Shown here piece after piece: positions 28,201 to 39,658 of a DNA stretch of 64,000 bases. The stretch is from Musa acuminata AAA Group (Eukaryota; Streptophyta; Magnoliopsida; Zingiberales; Musaceae), in assembly GCF_036884655.1 (NCBI RefSeq), contig NC_088335.1, forward strand, positions 42,216,501 through 42,280,500, in the 5' to 3' direction. The notes below the pieces were generated by a model. The model did not search any database. It was not told the DNA's origin and saw only the letters and a list, made by a program, of their open reading frames with translations. The translations under genes were made by a program, and so were the position numbers. Position 1 is the stretch's first letter. Each line of letters opens with the position of its first letter.

Positions 28201-29691
28201 AGGGCCATGCAGCAATTTGGTATGATGCAACAGCATGCTTGGAGACCACAGAGGGGTTTGCCAGAGTCATCTGTCTCAGTTCTTCGTGCTTGGCTGTTTG
28301 AGCACTTCCTTCATCCGTAAGATCCTACTACATTTCTTTTTTTCACCTAGTACTTTTATGTATACAAAGAATAATTCTTCATACGAACACTTACATGTTT
28401 TGCCAGCTATCCAAAGGATTCGGAGAAGCTAATGCTTGCAAGACAGACAGGCTTGACAAGAAGTCAGGTATACTTACTATTGTTTTTAACTATATGACTG
28501 TTGCTGGTCAGCCATGGTTGCTCTCTTTTAATGCTAATGACAGCAGAACTTACATTGCTTAAATGGCAAGCGAAACTATGATCTTTTTTTTTTTTTCACC
28601 CAAAAGGTATCTCTTGTGACTCTCTTTTTGTTCCCCTTCTCATATTTTCTCTTTCAAGTCTCATCATCTCATGTCCAATTTTTGTTTCTTTCTCATCTTA
28701 TCATGAAGAAATTGTTACTAAGATTGGAATGCCATATGCTTCAATATTAACTATCTTTCTGATTGAAACTGATAACAGGTTCTGGTAAATCCCATGTCTT
28801 GCTTGATGTTTCTGATATGTAAATGTATGGATATGCATAGAACTTTTCCTGATTCAACTTGGGTCTTCCATGAAGCAAACTTTGACATTCACATAGTATT
28901 TATTATTTACACAAAGGGCAAATCAAATCTGCATAGCCATAAAATTTTTAGGCTAAAGCAGTCTGCATCCAAGAAACAGGTTACTTTAGTGCATATACTT
29001 TAGTGTTTGTTTATTGTATTTTTTCCTCATTGAATGTCCTAACATTCAGGTTTCGAACTGGTTCATAAATGCACGAGTTCGTCTTTGGAAGCCTATGATC
29101 GAAGACATGTACAAAGAAGAATTTGGTGATGTTGAGATTGACTCAAACTCTTCTTCAGAAAATCCACCAAAACTGAAGGAAGACATTCAATCCTCGGAGG
29201 ATCATGAAGACTTGCAAAACCATGCAACTGGAAGATGCCAAACAAGCCAGATGAGTGACTCTTCAAGACCCAATATCATCCCAGCCATGGATGTGGATGA
29301 GTCAGCTGCTGGTTTCCAGAATGGAACAGCTACACAAGACTCCTTTATGAATCTGAAAGCCAATGACCAAAGATCAATTGGACAAGATGCCAGCTTCTTA
29401 CAAGATGCTCTTGCACACCCAGACGGCAATGGCAGATTTTTAGCTTATCAGATGGCTGAGTTAGGCTGCTATGGAAATGGCGGGGTGTCCCTCACACTGG
29501 GACTGCAGCACTGCGATGTCGGCCTTCCTATATCGGACAATCAGCAGAGCCTTCTTGCCATGAGAGGGAATGATGCTTACAGTGCTGCTGCTCCAGCTGG
29601 GGCTGATACAGCTGATTATGATTACGCGAACATGGGAGATCAGCGACACCGGTTCGGGTCAGCACATTTGCTGCATGATTTTGTCGCTTGA
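25261..29691 (+). CDS. BLH: BEL1-like homeodomain (TALE class) transcription factor, 668 aa
   Basis: Four exons: 25261-26190, 27943-28316, 28407-28467 (a 61-nt micro-exon) and 29050-29691. The order is SKY box ([14 protein letters not shown], about residue 223), BELL domain (about 286-373, split after LDE by the first intron), and a TALE homeodomain (about 412-474) with the PYP loop and recognition helix [13 protein letters not shown]-type motifs LSLSLS (about 156) and VSLTLGLQH (about 601) flank these, and the tail is HLLHDFV. These proteins act in the nucleus as heterodimers with KNOX proteins and control meristem, organ-boundary and wall-development genes. The start is the first ATG after an in-frame TGA at 25201; a TTG at 25231 is in frame but not credible. 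The N-terminus resembles the BLH6/BLH7 or BLH1 group, but I cannot settle the subclade. The first donor, GAG|GTTCTT, is weak. Confidence 0.95.
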
Positions 29692-30589
29692 ATTGATTTG
29701 TGTTGGTGATGATTGCTAATGAAGTTTCTGAACCAGAATAATTTGTTCCAAATTGCCTTCCTAGGCATTGCTTGCAACTCTATAGGAGAAAGTGAGTTAG
29801 CATGGTGATGTAACATAAGAGGTGGTGGGATTATAGGGTAGCATATTGTAAAGATAGAAGCATAATTTTTGTGTAATCTAATTAATCCTTGTGTTTTGTA
29901 TACTATATGGATGGCTTTGGCTCTGCATACAATTACACAATTGTAAGAATATTTGATTGTAAGAATTGTGAGAAATGTGGTATTTTATTTAAATTCTCAG
30001 TAGCAGTTCACCATGCTTTGAAAAGAGGAAGTTAATCTGGTTTTTTATGTGATTGCAATGACACTTCCTATCTTGATTGTCATCTTTTTTGGTTAGAACT
30101 TAATAATTGTTGTAAGCAATTAATCATATTATATAGTCCACTATGAAAATCTAAGTCTTGATTTTCCTTGTGGAGAATGTGAGCTTGATTTGCTACCATT
30201 GCAAATTTTGCAAACTTGACACTTGATAGCAAGGCTGATATAGATATCTATATATTTTGTACGAGATGATGAAGCTTTCTGGTAAAAAAATAATCCTGCT
30301 TTTCATTGGATACTGGCATTTCAACCATCATGAGATCCAAACAGGATAAGGCATTGTTTCAACATGCACAAGATTACTAAACCAGTATGCATTGGATTAT
30401 AGAACATGGTGATTACAAGTTTACAACTTTAGAGGGGCATATACAGGGTGAAGTCTTTTTGTTGTATAATAAGGTACAGAACAGACTTAATTCATATTAG
30501 TTTTAAAACATGAAGTTATTTACAACAATGATCAGCTTTGTCAAGTCAATCAGTTGCATCGAGATTCCGGAGTAGTAGACCTGACAACA
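29692..30589. other. Convergent intergenic stretch between the BEL1-like gene and IRE1
   Basis: The two genes end tail to tail about 0.9 kb apart. This stretch holds both 3' UTRs and AT-rich DNA. I see no gene and no clear repeat. Confidence 0.6.
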
Positions 30590-33500
30590 CTATAGAAGAC
30601 TGCTTCTAAAATATTTGCCAAGAGAGTCCTCTTCCTTACAGTATCGGCAAACCACTTTGTAGACTTCGATCAGAAGCTTTGGGAATAGACTTCTAAAGTA
30701 CATATCAAATCCTTCAGGAACAGGTCCAAGTGTTTCCTGGAAATGATGGGAATGACTTGAGCAAGATATTGGGGTAATAAAAAATACTAGAGTATAAAAA
30801 ATGACCAAACTTGCTTTTATTCAGCACTACTGTTTATCTGAGACTGGATCCATGAAGTACACAACACAATATAGAACAATGTCAACTAGTTTATCACCAT
30901 TAAGTGATTCAGCAGAATTAAAATTAGTATAAAATGATAAAAGATATAATGGGATGATGAATGTTACCCATTTCTGAACCAAGCATAATACAATGTTCTA
31001 TTTGAAGGTGGAATTCAAGGGACAATTAAAGATGTTATATTTGAAGGTGGAATTCAAGATAATAAGCCAAGAGACAGTAAAAAATAACTCCCAGTGAGAT
31101 ACTACTCAAGACAAGTCAATCTGCCAGACAATGGAAAGGCCATCATCTAATATTAATGCACCATCCATTTTCCATTGTAAAAAATGGAAATATATAAGCA
31201 TTAGCTATGAGATGCACGTGCAAGAAGCACAGCTTATCAAGAATGATAATAGGTAAAAGATGGGAAAGTTCAGCGTAACAGAATAAAGAACATATTTCCT
31301 TTCACCAAAATAGCATCCCAACTATGAACCAAATACATAAAACCAAAATGCTAGAGACAAGTCATTTGTACACCTACGCTGTTCTAATGAAAACTATGGC
31401 ACCAAATAAGAATATTTTTTAAATACAACTCTTTATGTTAAGCTAGCAGACAACTTGAGAATGAAAAATTTTCAGGGTCAGCTGTAAGATTTTAAGATCA
31501 GAAATGACCTTTATATTTCAGAGCCAAATACAATCATGGGATCAGGCTGGCTAAAAAGATTAAATTTGCCAAACAAAATCAACCAGAAGAAATAATAGGA
31601 CTAAGCCACAAATTAGCTGAAATTGGGTGGAACAAGCAGGAATCAGCCAAAACCAGTCAAAAATAGCAGCAATCAGCTGGAAATCCTCTGGAATCAGCAA
31701 GAAACATTAAGGACTTGACCAGAACAGACTAAAACTACTTTGAGGCAGGATCATATTCCCAATTAAACTTGTCTGTCTGATATAGCTAGCCAGAACCAGG
31801 CACACCAACCAAGGATCAACAGAAATTAGTCAGAACTGACTGGTATTTACCGACCATAGTTGTGCTAGATGAACCAAACCTATAGTTGTGTTGCACCATA
31901 TAAGTGGGCCTATCACCAACCACCATATAATTGTGTTGCACAACAAGAAAAGATAACAAGATAACAAGAAAAGATATAGTTGTGTTGCACAACAAGAAAA
32001 GATATAGTTGTGTTGCACAACAACCAAACCTATAGTTGTGTTGCACAACAAGAAAAGATAACAAGATAACAAGGAAGTCAAAAGTGGCAAAAGCATAATG
32101 AATTTTCTGCAAGACACATGCAATCAACAAGCTATATTGCTGCATCTAACCTGGAATGAAGTCTGGAGCAAGAAGTACAGTTTATATTGATTGCTTCAGT
32201 AAAGGGATAATATAAATAAATTGTCTACATAAGATAACCATAAAAGATATTAACTGAAGTAAGTTATGCACACAGAACATACTGATTTCAAGGTTATAAG
32301 AAAAATATAACATTATTATATCTAAGAAAAGGGATGGGAGAAGCAAACCTGGAGTTCTTTTGGAAGTTCCCTATAATGATTTAACTTGTTTCTTATTACT
32401 CGTAGGAGGTCACGAACGCAATTAAAACGATATTTTCTATAACGACCCATGTCTGTAATGAATGCAGCATCTAACTTTTCATCCCATTTCCCACCAAATG
32501 CAAGAGGTGCAATATTTTCTAACGCTTTTAAAATATCTGATCCTCTGTCTTCCAATTCAACTCGATCGCTTACATCTCGTAAAAATGAAAGCCGTGTCTC
32601 AGAACTCCAAAAAAGTGGTTGATGCAATACTTCTACTGCATTTGGCCTGTTAACATATAATATGCATGTACTTCATAATGCAAAGAGAAAAAGAAGAAAA
32701 GAGGGAATGACACTGCAAATTATGAAAATGTTTTGCTTGCCTCATCTTTGGGTCAGGTTGCAACAATTGGCAAAGTAGATGCTCAGCTTCTGGTATATGA
32801 TCCACCAAGAACAGGTCCATGCAATTGTTAATAATGTTTGCATCTCGTTCAAAGAATTTGCCAAATGGATGTTTCCCCTTGGTAATACAAAAGAATAGTA
32901 TGCATCCCAAACTGAATAAATCCACAGCTCGTGTTTGGCGTTCATGAAGAATTTGCTCAGGTGCTTGCCAACCAGAGCTACCATATCCTATGGAAAATTT
33001 AGACGAGCTTGAACTTAGTCCATTTCTATTTATAACAATAAAAAGGTTTTTTATTGGAGGGGATCAATTATTAGTGTTAGGAAGTCATTACCAGTTGCAT
33101 TACAACTCAAAGAAGACATGTCTTCAAGGAGGCGTTTGCTTATACCCATATCAGAAAGTTTGGCATAAAGATATCTGTCATTGCTTATTAGCACATTTTG
33201 AGGCTTTAGATCCCGATGTATGATTCCAAGTTCATGTAGATGTGCAACGCCAGAAACTATATCTCTGTATATAAACAAGAGCAAAGTTTTAAAAATCACA
33301 GATCCACATTATGACAAAACAACAATAGCTTGCAAAACTGGCAGATTAGAGTAGCCAATTCCAAAATGAATAGAGAACACAAGCGACTTAAGAAGAAGCA
33401 CACACTTTAAATCTACACAATATATACTCACAGCATTTGCCAATCCTTTTATATCCAGTGCCAAGTTATACTTGTTTTAAATCTTAAAACAAGTATTTTT

Positions 33501-36500
33501 TGAAGTATAAGATCAGCAGATGCATGCCATTAATGCATTAGGTATGTTGGAGCCTAAGTTTGGCCAAATCAAATCCAAGCCTCAACATTGACTAGATCAA
33601 GTTGGATCACACTAAGGTCAGGCATTTTCCAGTTATACTTGTATTCTATAGCTTTTGTTCTATACATAATCAATTCTGATGTGTTTTGGGGTTTTCTTCT
33701 ATTTTAAAACTTATGTCACTCTTAAACGTAACATTAGTCATATCTTTGCTATCCTCTGTTCTCTGGACCAATGTACTTTGGGTTTTCTTGAGTTTAAGAA
33801 CTATGTTACTCTTGAATATGCACATAACCTTTCACTACTTCGGAATCCTCTGTTATACAGCGCCTGTTCTGATGTAATTCAATCAAATCGGACTCATATT
33901 GTCAGTTGCAAAATAGGTTACGTTTGCATTCTTAGGCAGATTATGGCTGCATAAGAGAACTAAAAGTTCCTACTTGTAAATGAGTGATTCTTAAGGATTC
34001 AGTATGCACACTGTGCCAAAAAAAATGGCTTATAAGTTTTGTTGACAAAAAGCTTAGAAACATATACAAATAAGGAGACAAAAAGGTAGCAGAGCAACAT
34101 GAGAACTTTAATAAAGAGATAGAAGAAAAGGATAACTACCAACCTCATTAGTTTTAAGAGTTGAATTGATGGAAGACCATTTGGTCTCCACAAGTTAACA
34201 TCCTTTCCAATATTTTTCACCATGCCTAATTGAAATTTGTGCTCAATAGATGAGTCCGATATTGGATTTTCCACAGATACTGAATATGAAGAATCTGAGC
34301 ATATGTGTATTAGGTCACTTAAACTGCATATACATCGCTCCAGTGAGATATAGACAAAATCTAAATCTTGTTCTACTCCATACCACCGAACAATATTAGG
34401 GTGCCGATCAGATGCAATAAGATTCTGAATCTCTTTACAGGCCACATCATGATGCGCACGAAGAAGCCGTTTGACAGCGACAGGACGAGCATCATAAAAT
34501 CCTTCAAAAACAACTGTACCATTGCTCCCATGACCGATTTCAGAATTTGATACAAAGAGTCTTCCAATCCAACGTCCATCACTATCATCATTCAGTTTCA
34601 TAAATGAGCTTCCATTTTGATTATGTCCATTAGTTTTGGTGTTCTCTCTCATAGATAACAAATGACTGTCATGATTACCACTGATGGAAACATTTTTCAT
34701 GTTTGGAGCCTTCCGAGATTTCCTCTTTTTAGCAAGCACAGATTGTCGTTCCTTCAAATCATTGCATTCTTTATCATACTTGAATAGCTTTCTCAACCAA
34801 AGATAGCAGAGCACAAAGAATATAGGCAAAGTTAGAATCAAAAGCCAACCATAACCTTCATAAATAGATTGCAGTGACAACACATTGTTCTGCTGAGCAT
34901 CAGAATGTTCATCCACTGAATGATTAATCTGGTCATCCAATGAGTTATGGGATGCATTAGAAATTTCCTGTCCATGATTAGGCAATTTCATGTTACCTCT
35001 GGGTCTTGTTTCTGAGTTAACGAAATTAGAATGTGTAGTATGAAATTTTGGTCTAGCAGAAATGCAGTTTCCTGGCTGGCATCCACTTGGAACAGTACGT
35101 AAGACTTGTGATACATATAAAGAAATAAGCCCATCATCTAGTCTCTCGAACATCTGGTCAGTATCCCTATTGGAACTGATACAAATTTCTAAGGAACAGT
35201 TATTAGCAGATTGACATTCATATGATTGCCTGTCACCTTGGCCAGACCTCATCCCATTGTGTGATTCATAACATGAGGGGGGGAGCATAGCCTTCAGCTT
35301 AGGTGGTTGTCCGGCCTCACTAGTAAAGTAGACAGGAATATTTCTTCCGGACATGGATGGTATTCCCATCTCCTCATTCCTGGCAGGTGGCAATCCAGGC
35401 CCAACATTATGAGCACTGATACGAGAAATCATCACACTCCATAAGTGATTATTTAAATCATAGCTATCCAGAAAATAATCTGTTCTTATAATGGTTATAC
35501 AAGTAGCATTGCCAGATTCCAGCTTGGATGAAATGTACTGCTCTTCAGCCGTAGGCATCCCCACAGTTGCCCAACTAAAAGGCTCCTTATCATGATATAT
35601 TAACTCTCCACTATCAGCATCAACAACATAAAAAGTTGATGTCTTTGTCCCAGTGGTAATAACTGATCCTTTAACAACAGGTGCTTTCTGGACATATTCC
35701 TCAACTGTCCAGTCATGTTTCTACAGTATGAAAACGAATAAGAAAAAGATAAATCAGTTGAAATGAATACTAGTACAGCATAATAAGTAATTATTATGTA
35801 TGATGAGAAGAAGATCAATGATTTATATACACACAAATAGTGTTTTTAAAAGGCACTCAAGCACTCGGGCGAGGTGAGGCCCGAGCACCTTGCAAAACCC
35901 CAAGCGCAGCGCTTCAAAAAAGCGTTACTTGGGTACTCGCCTGAGCCCTGGCAACGTGCCTTGGGCAAGCGCCCAAGCCAAATTTGTTTAGGTTCAAACT
36001 TTGGTTTGATTGGACTTATAAGTTGGTTCAATTGAACCAACAAGCGTAGTTACCCTAACACCTCCCAACCCCCTCCTTTGCCCGACCCAGTGAAAGAGAA
36101 CAGAGGTGAAAGTGAAGCCCACATCCGTCGCCTTCGTTTGCTCTACTCGTCGTTGTCAGCAACCTTGTTCAATCTCGTCCGCTGTCACTACAACTTGTCT
36201 ATCGCTGCAACTCGTTTGCCTTTGCAGCTCATATTAACCCTAAACCTCATTCACAGCTATAGCTTTGTCTGCCGCTGCAGCTCTATCTGTCGCCATCAAC
36301 AACCACTTCCATCGCCTTCATTCGCCGCCTTTGTACGCTTTGTTGCCTTTGTCCACCACCCTCTCCTTCCTCCACATTCTTCCACAGTCATCGATAACTC
36401 CTTCCCCCACCTTTCTCAATTCCCTCTCTAGAACAATTTAGCACTAGTTAGAATTGTTTAACACCATATTGATTCACTCTTTAGAACTGTTTAGCATTGG

Positions 36501-38263
36501 TTAGACCTATTTAGCACCATATTGATATGATCCTCTCTTTAGAACTATTTGCACTGGTTAGAAACCTGTTTAGCATGCCCTTTTAGCATATTTCTATTTA
36601 GCCACATATTTTTTTTAATTATAATATTCGAGAGCACCTCGCTTCACTTAGGAAGGCGCATAGGCGAGCACGTAGCACCTCAAGTGTTTTGGAACCTTGG
36701 CGTCTTTTGGCACTTAGCGCTTTTAAAAACACTAGGCACAAAGCTTCCATGTCATTTCTCAATTCTCTGTTTTCTACATCTTATCACATGTACATTCAAA
36801 GTGCATGCTAGAGAATACAAACGTGATTTATATACATGCATATATGAGACGTGTGAGAATACCTTTATTCCAGCAACCTTGCTATATTCGTAGAGTTCCC
36901 CTTCGCTATCAGAAAACACAATATAATCAGGATCATTAATTGAAGGAGTTCGCCATGAATATGAAAGTGGCTGACCTATCAAAAGCTTCCACTGAGGTTT
37001 TGTAGATTTATTCATAAAATAAATAGTGCCATTTGGCAAAGCCAAAAAGAACCTCCCATGCTTACTGATACCCCAAAAAAACAAAAAATTGTTACTAAAA
37101 GTGTTGAAATAATAGCAACATCAAACTCTGACCCAAACATCACACGCATATATAATTCTAACAAGCAAACGAATATACATAAAAGTATTATATTTCATAA
37201 ATATACAAAAACGTCCATGAATAAACTCAAAATAACCATGTTGTTTCTTGTACGTCAAATAAAGCTTTGGTATGTTGAATTGGTACATGTAAAATAACAA
37301 AATATCAATTTGTCTCTAAAGCAGCCCAAATATATATCACATGATAGCTATCTGCCTGAAAAAAAATGATTTACATCAGACATAAAGATGACAAAGAAAT
37401 CATAAATCCAAATTTACCTCTTTAAACATGAAGACACCTAACACTAGTTTTATCCAATTGAATGTATCTATATACAATTGAAACCAGTTTGTTTTTTTAA
37501 AATATACAACATCAACTCAGAGAAAATACCAGAAAGCTACATGGTCACTAAAGTTTATCAATTTGCAAAATACAAAAAAAAGCAAAAACAAAAAAGAAAC
37601 TCAATTAGATTTGATACACAGCTGTTAACATGTCAAACGAAGTAAAGCCTTCACAAAGATATGTATCATCAAGCCAAATGAGAATGTCAGCAATTACCCT
37701 AATCATATTATGAATTTGAAACACTTGTTCAGACAAGTCGGCATGCTTAAAGAAACGACTATCGCACCTAAAATATCATCGGTGTTAAAGCAGCTTAGTC
37801 TCGATTAATTTGCAAGTAATGTTGAGCTTCATCAAGAGTCTGATAATTCACGACAATTCTCTTAAGATTTGTTTCTTGAACTCATTAAGGTGGATCTTTT
37901 CCTAATCTACAGAACTCAAAAACACAACCAACCAAAAACTACACAAGGATGAGCAGAAAAACTTATCTTTCTTGCATCAGACCAAAAGCGAAGTACTTAC
38001 TTTTCATCCAAACTCATGAGAGATCTCGATCCGGCTCTTAAAACACCAGGGGGAGACTTCTCGACAGGTACCAAATCGGTCGACAAGAGCCGACCGCTCC
38101 ATTTTTCTGCAGCGGATATCTCACCAGTAGACGCAACAGGAAAAGAAAGCCCAGGATAAGGAGAAGCAGACGGATCAAGCACCACGGGCGTCAACACGCC
38201 GGAGACGAGGAACCCGATGGCAAGGACGGCGTAGAAAACGACGGATCGCGCAGAGGGGAGCAT
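30590..38263 (-). CDS. IRE1: IRE1 ER-stress sensor: lumenal domain, kinase and endoribonuclease, 968 aa
   Basis: Seven exons: 38263-38001, 37064-36863, 35720-34144, 33264-33092, 32987-32741, 32646-32349, 30736-30590. A hydrophobic N-terminal segment (residues 8-29) is the signal peptide. The lumenal sensor follows, then a membrane segment at about 446-464. The kinase has a glycine loop IGHGSNGTVV (550-559), VAVK lysine 572, HRDLKPQN (697-704) and SDMG (718-721); DMG in place of DFG is, to my knowledge, usual in plant IRE1. The KEN RNase keeps Y893, R906, N907 and H911, matching the human catalytic set. IRE1 oligomerises on ER stress and splices bZIP60-type mRNA in plants. At 968 residues it is longer than Arabidopsis IRE1A and IRE1B (about 840-880), through a longer lumenal and linker region. 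Intron 5 (32740-32647) begins GC, not GT. Intron 2 carries a TIR element and intron 6 a minisatellite. Confidence 0.95.
31853..32073 (+). repeat. 28-bp minisatellite in IRE1 intron 6
   Basis: About six copies of a unit built on TAGTTGTGTTGCACAACAAG, at roughly 31856, 31880, 31927, 31976, 32004 and 32032. The central three have an exact 28-bp period. The core TTGTG-TTG-CACAA is an inverted repeat, so each unit can form a small hairpin. An AAGATAACAAG filler is itself duplicated in two places. Confidence 0.8.
35838..36734. mobile_element. ~0.9-kb non-autonomous TIR element in IRE1 intron 2
   Basis: The left end TAGTGTTTTTAAAAGGC is mirrored at the right end by GCGCTTTTAAAAACACTA. Imperfect inverted similarity rich in GCGC, GGCGAG and GCACC runs further inward. 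The middle (about 36070-36430) is a CT-rich block with CGTCG and CGCTG motifs. No transposase is encoded. CACAAA occurs just outside both ends (35832-35837 and 36737-36742), but it is offset by 2 bp on the right, so the target duplication is unproven. It could be a hAT- or Mutator-type MITE. Confidence 0.7.
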
Positions 38264-38273
38264 CGGAGAGCAT
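38175..38273 (-). promoter_or_regulatory. Upstream ORF overlapping the IRE1 start codon
   Basis: An ATG at 38273-38271 lies 10 nt before the IRE1 ATG (38263) in another frame. It opens 32 codons and ends at 38175, inside the signal-peptide coding region. The same frame stays open upstream to an ATG at 38468, so a longer leader would make a 97-codon arginine-rich overlapping frame. Its presence in the mRNA depends on an unknown transcription start. Confidence 0.5.
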
Positions 38274-39189
38274 CGAATGGAGGAAGGGGAAGGGGGCGAT
38301 TAAATTGGCCGGAAGGGAATCAAAAGAAAGCGAAACCCCTAGGGCAAGGTGGTGGATTGAGGGAGAGGAACAAGGAGATACCCTTCTCGCTCCCCTTTCC
38401 TTCGTCCTTCTCCTTCTTCCTCTTCTTCTTCGCCTCCTCAGTCTGGCCGCAATGCGACAAAAGAACACGATAAAAGAACCTCCAAATAGAAGCCCGAAGG
38501 CATTTAGATATAACGGGCCGTCATTTTCATTTTGTGATATAACACTGCAATTATAACGAGCATATGGCCAATACCGGAAGAAACATATCGTTATTTGGTG
38601 ATATCTGAAACGTTATGTTGAGCATAACGGATTTTGCCTTCCTCTATTTGAATCTATTCAACATGTCTCAAATATTTAATATCGGCTGCATATATCTTTT
38701 GACTCCGTCATACAAAATAATATTCTTAATTTATTAAAAAAATATTTAAGTGTATATTTATTATTTTTTTATGAAATTATCTATTTTTACACACAATTAA
38801 TACTGATATATTAATCTCAAATATGATTCTTTCTCATTTTATTGTTCAATAGAACTAACTATAAGAAGAGAAATATTTTAGAAAAGGTTACTGATATTCT
38901 CATATAATCTACATAATTTTTATTTTTGTATATGAAAGCATAAGATATAATTTATTTGACAATTGCCTTATATTATTTTCAAAAAAGTGACCACTTTTAT
39001 ATCTGAGATGTTAAAATTCAAAAGGATAAAGAAGATTAATCTCCAACAGAAATCATTTAAAGAAAGGAAAAATTCACCTAATTGGCTGTGAAGTTGTTCG
39101 AGTCAAAAAAAAAAAAAAACCCATATAATGAATGGTATGTGAGAAGGCTTGTGATGGATAGCTCTTTTTCACTTGGATGGGATTTGTTC

Positions 39190-39355
39190 TGTCATGACCC
39201 AAGTCTGATGGACTAACTGATCAATCAACTTCGTTTGCTTTAAACCACTGATCAAAATACTTAAGTTAAAGCTAATAATAATACATTCATTAGATCCTTA
39301 TAAGTTAATCTTAATCCTATTCACTTTCGATGTGGGACTAATCAGGAGTGTTACA
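39190..39355 (-). mobile_element. 166-bp solo LTR (TRIM-like), second copy
   Basis: On the minus strand it begins TGTAACACTCCTGAT and ends GGGTCATGACA, with canonical TG...CA ends. A perfect 5-bp duplication, TGTTC, flanks it at 39185-39189 and 39356-39360. It is the same length as the copy at 7920-8085 and aligns to it without gaps. It keeps the CTTATAAGG motif. There is no internal region, so it is a solo LTR left by recombination or part of a TRIM family. Confidence 0.9.
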
Positions 39356-39623
39356 TGTTCTTGACCAGATAATTTAGTATTTTTTGTTCTTCAAAGGAAG
39401 AGCATAAGACTTGTGATCTTAGTCAATTTTTTGTCTGAACTTGTTCAAGAATATATTGGGAGATATGCGAGGCTACAGTTATATTGGACTTCAATCAGGC
39501 TGCAAAATGGACATATTAGAGCTGGTTTTGGACTAAATATTCAGTTTCAAGCTCAATCTTAATTTGTAGGATAAAATCTCCATTTTTCTTTTTTAGAGTA
39601 GAAACATATACAATTATCATCAG

Positions 39624-39658
39624 AACAAGAAGAAGAAGAAGAAGAAGAAGAAGAAGAA
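39624..39658 (+). repeat. GAA microsatellite
   Basis: About eleven AGA/GAA trinucleotides in intergenic DNA. Confidence 0.9.

Noticed and set aside
31853..32073. CRISPR-like repeat array
   Set aside because: A eukaryotic intronic minisatellite: the units are contiguous, without unique spacers.
36078..36431. 117-codon frame in IRE1 intron 2
   Set aside because: It lies entirely inside the TIR element and is low-complexity CT-rich translation.
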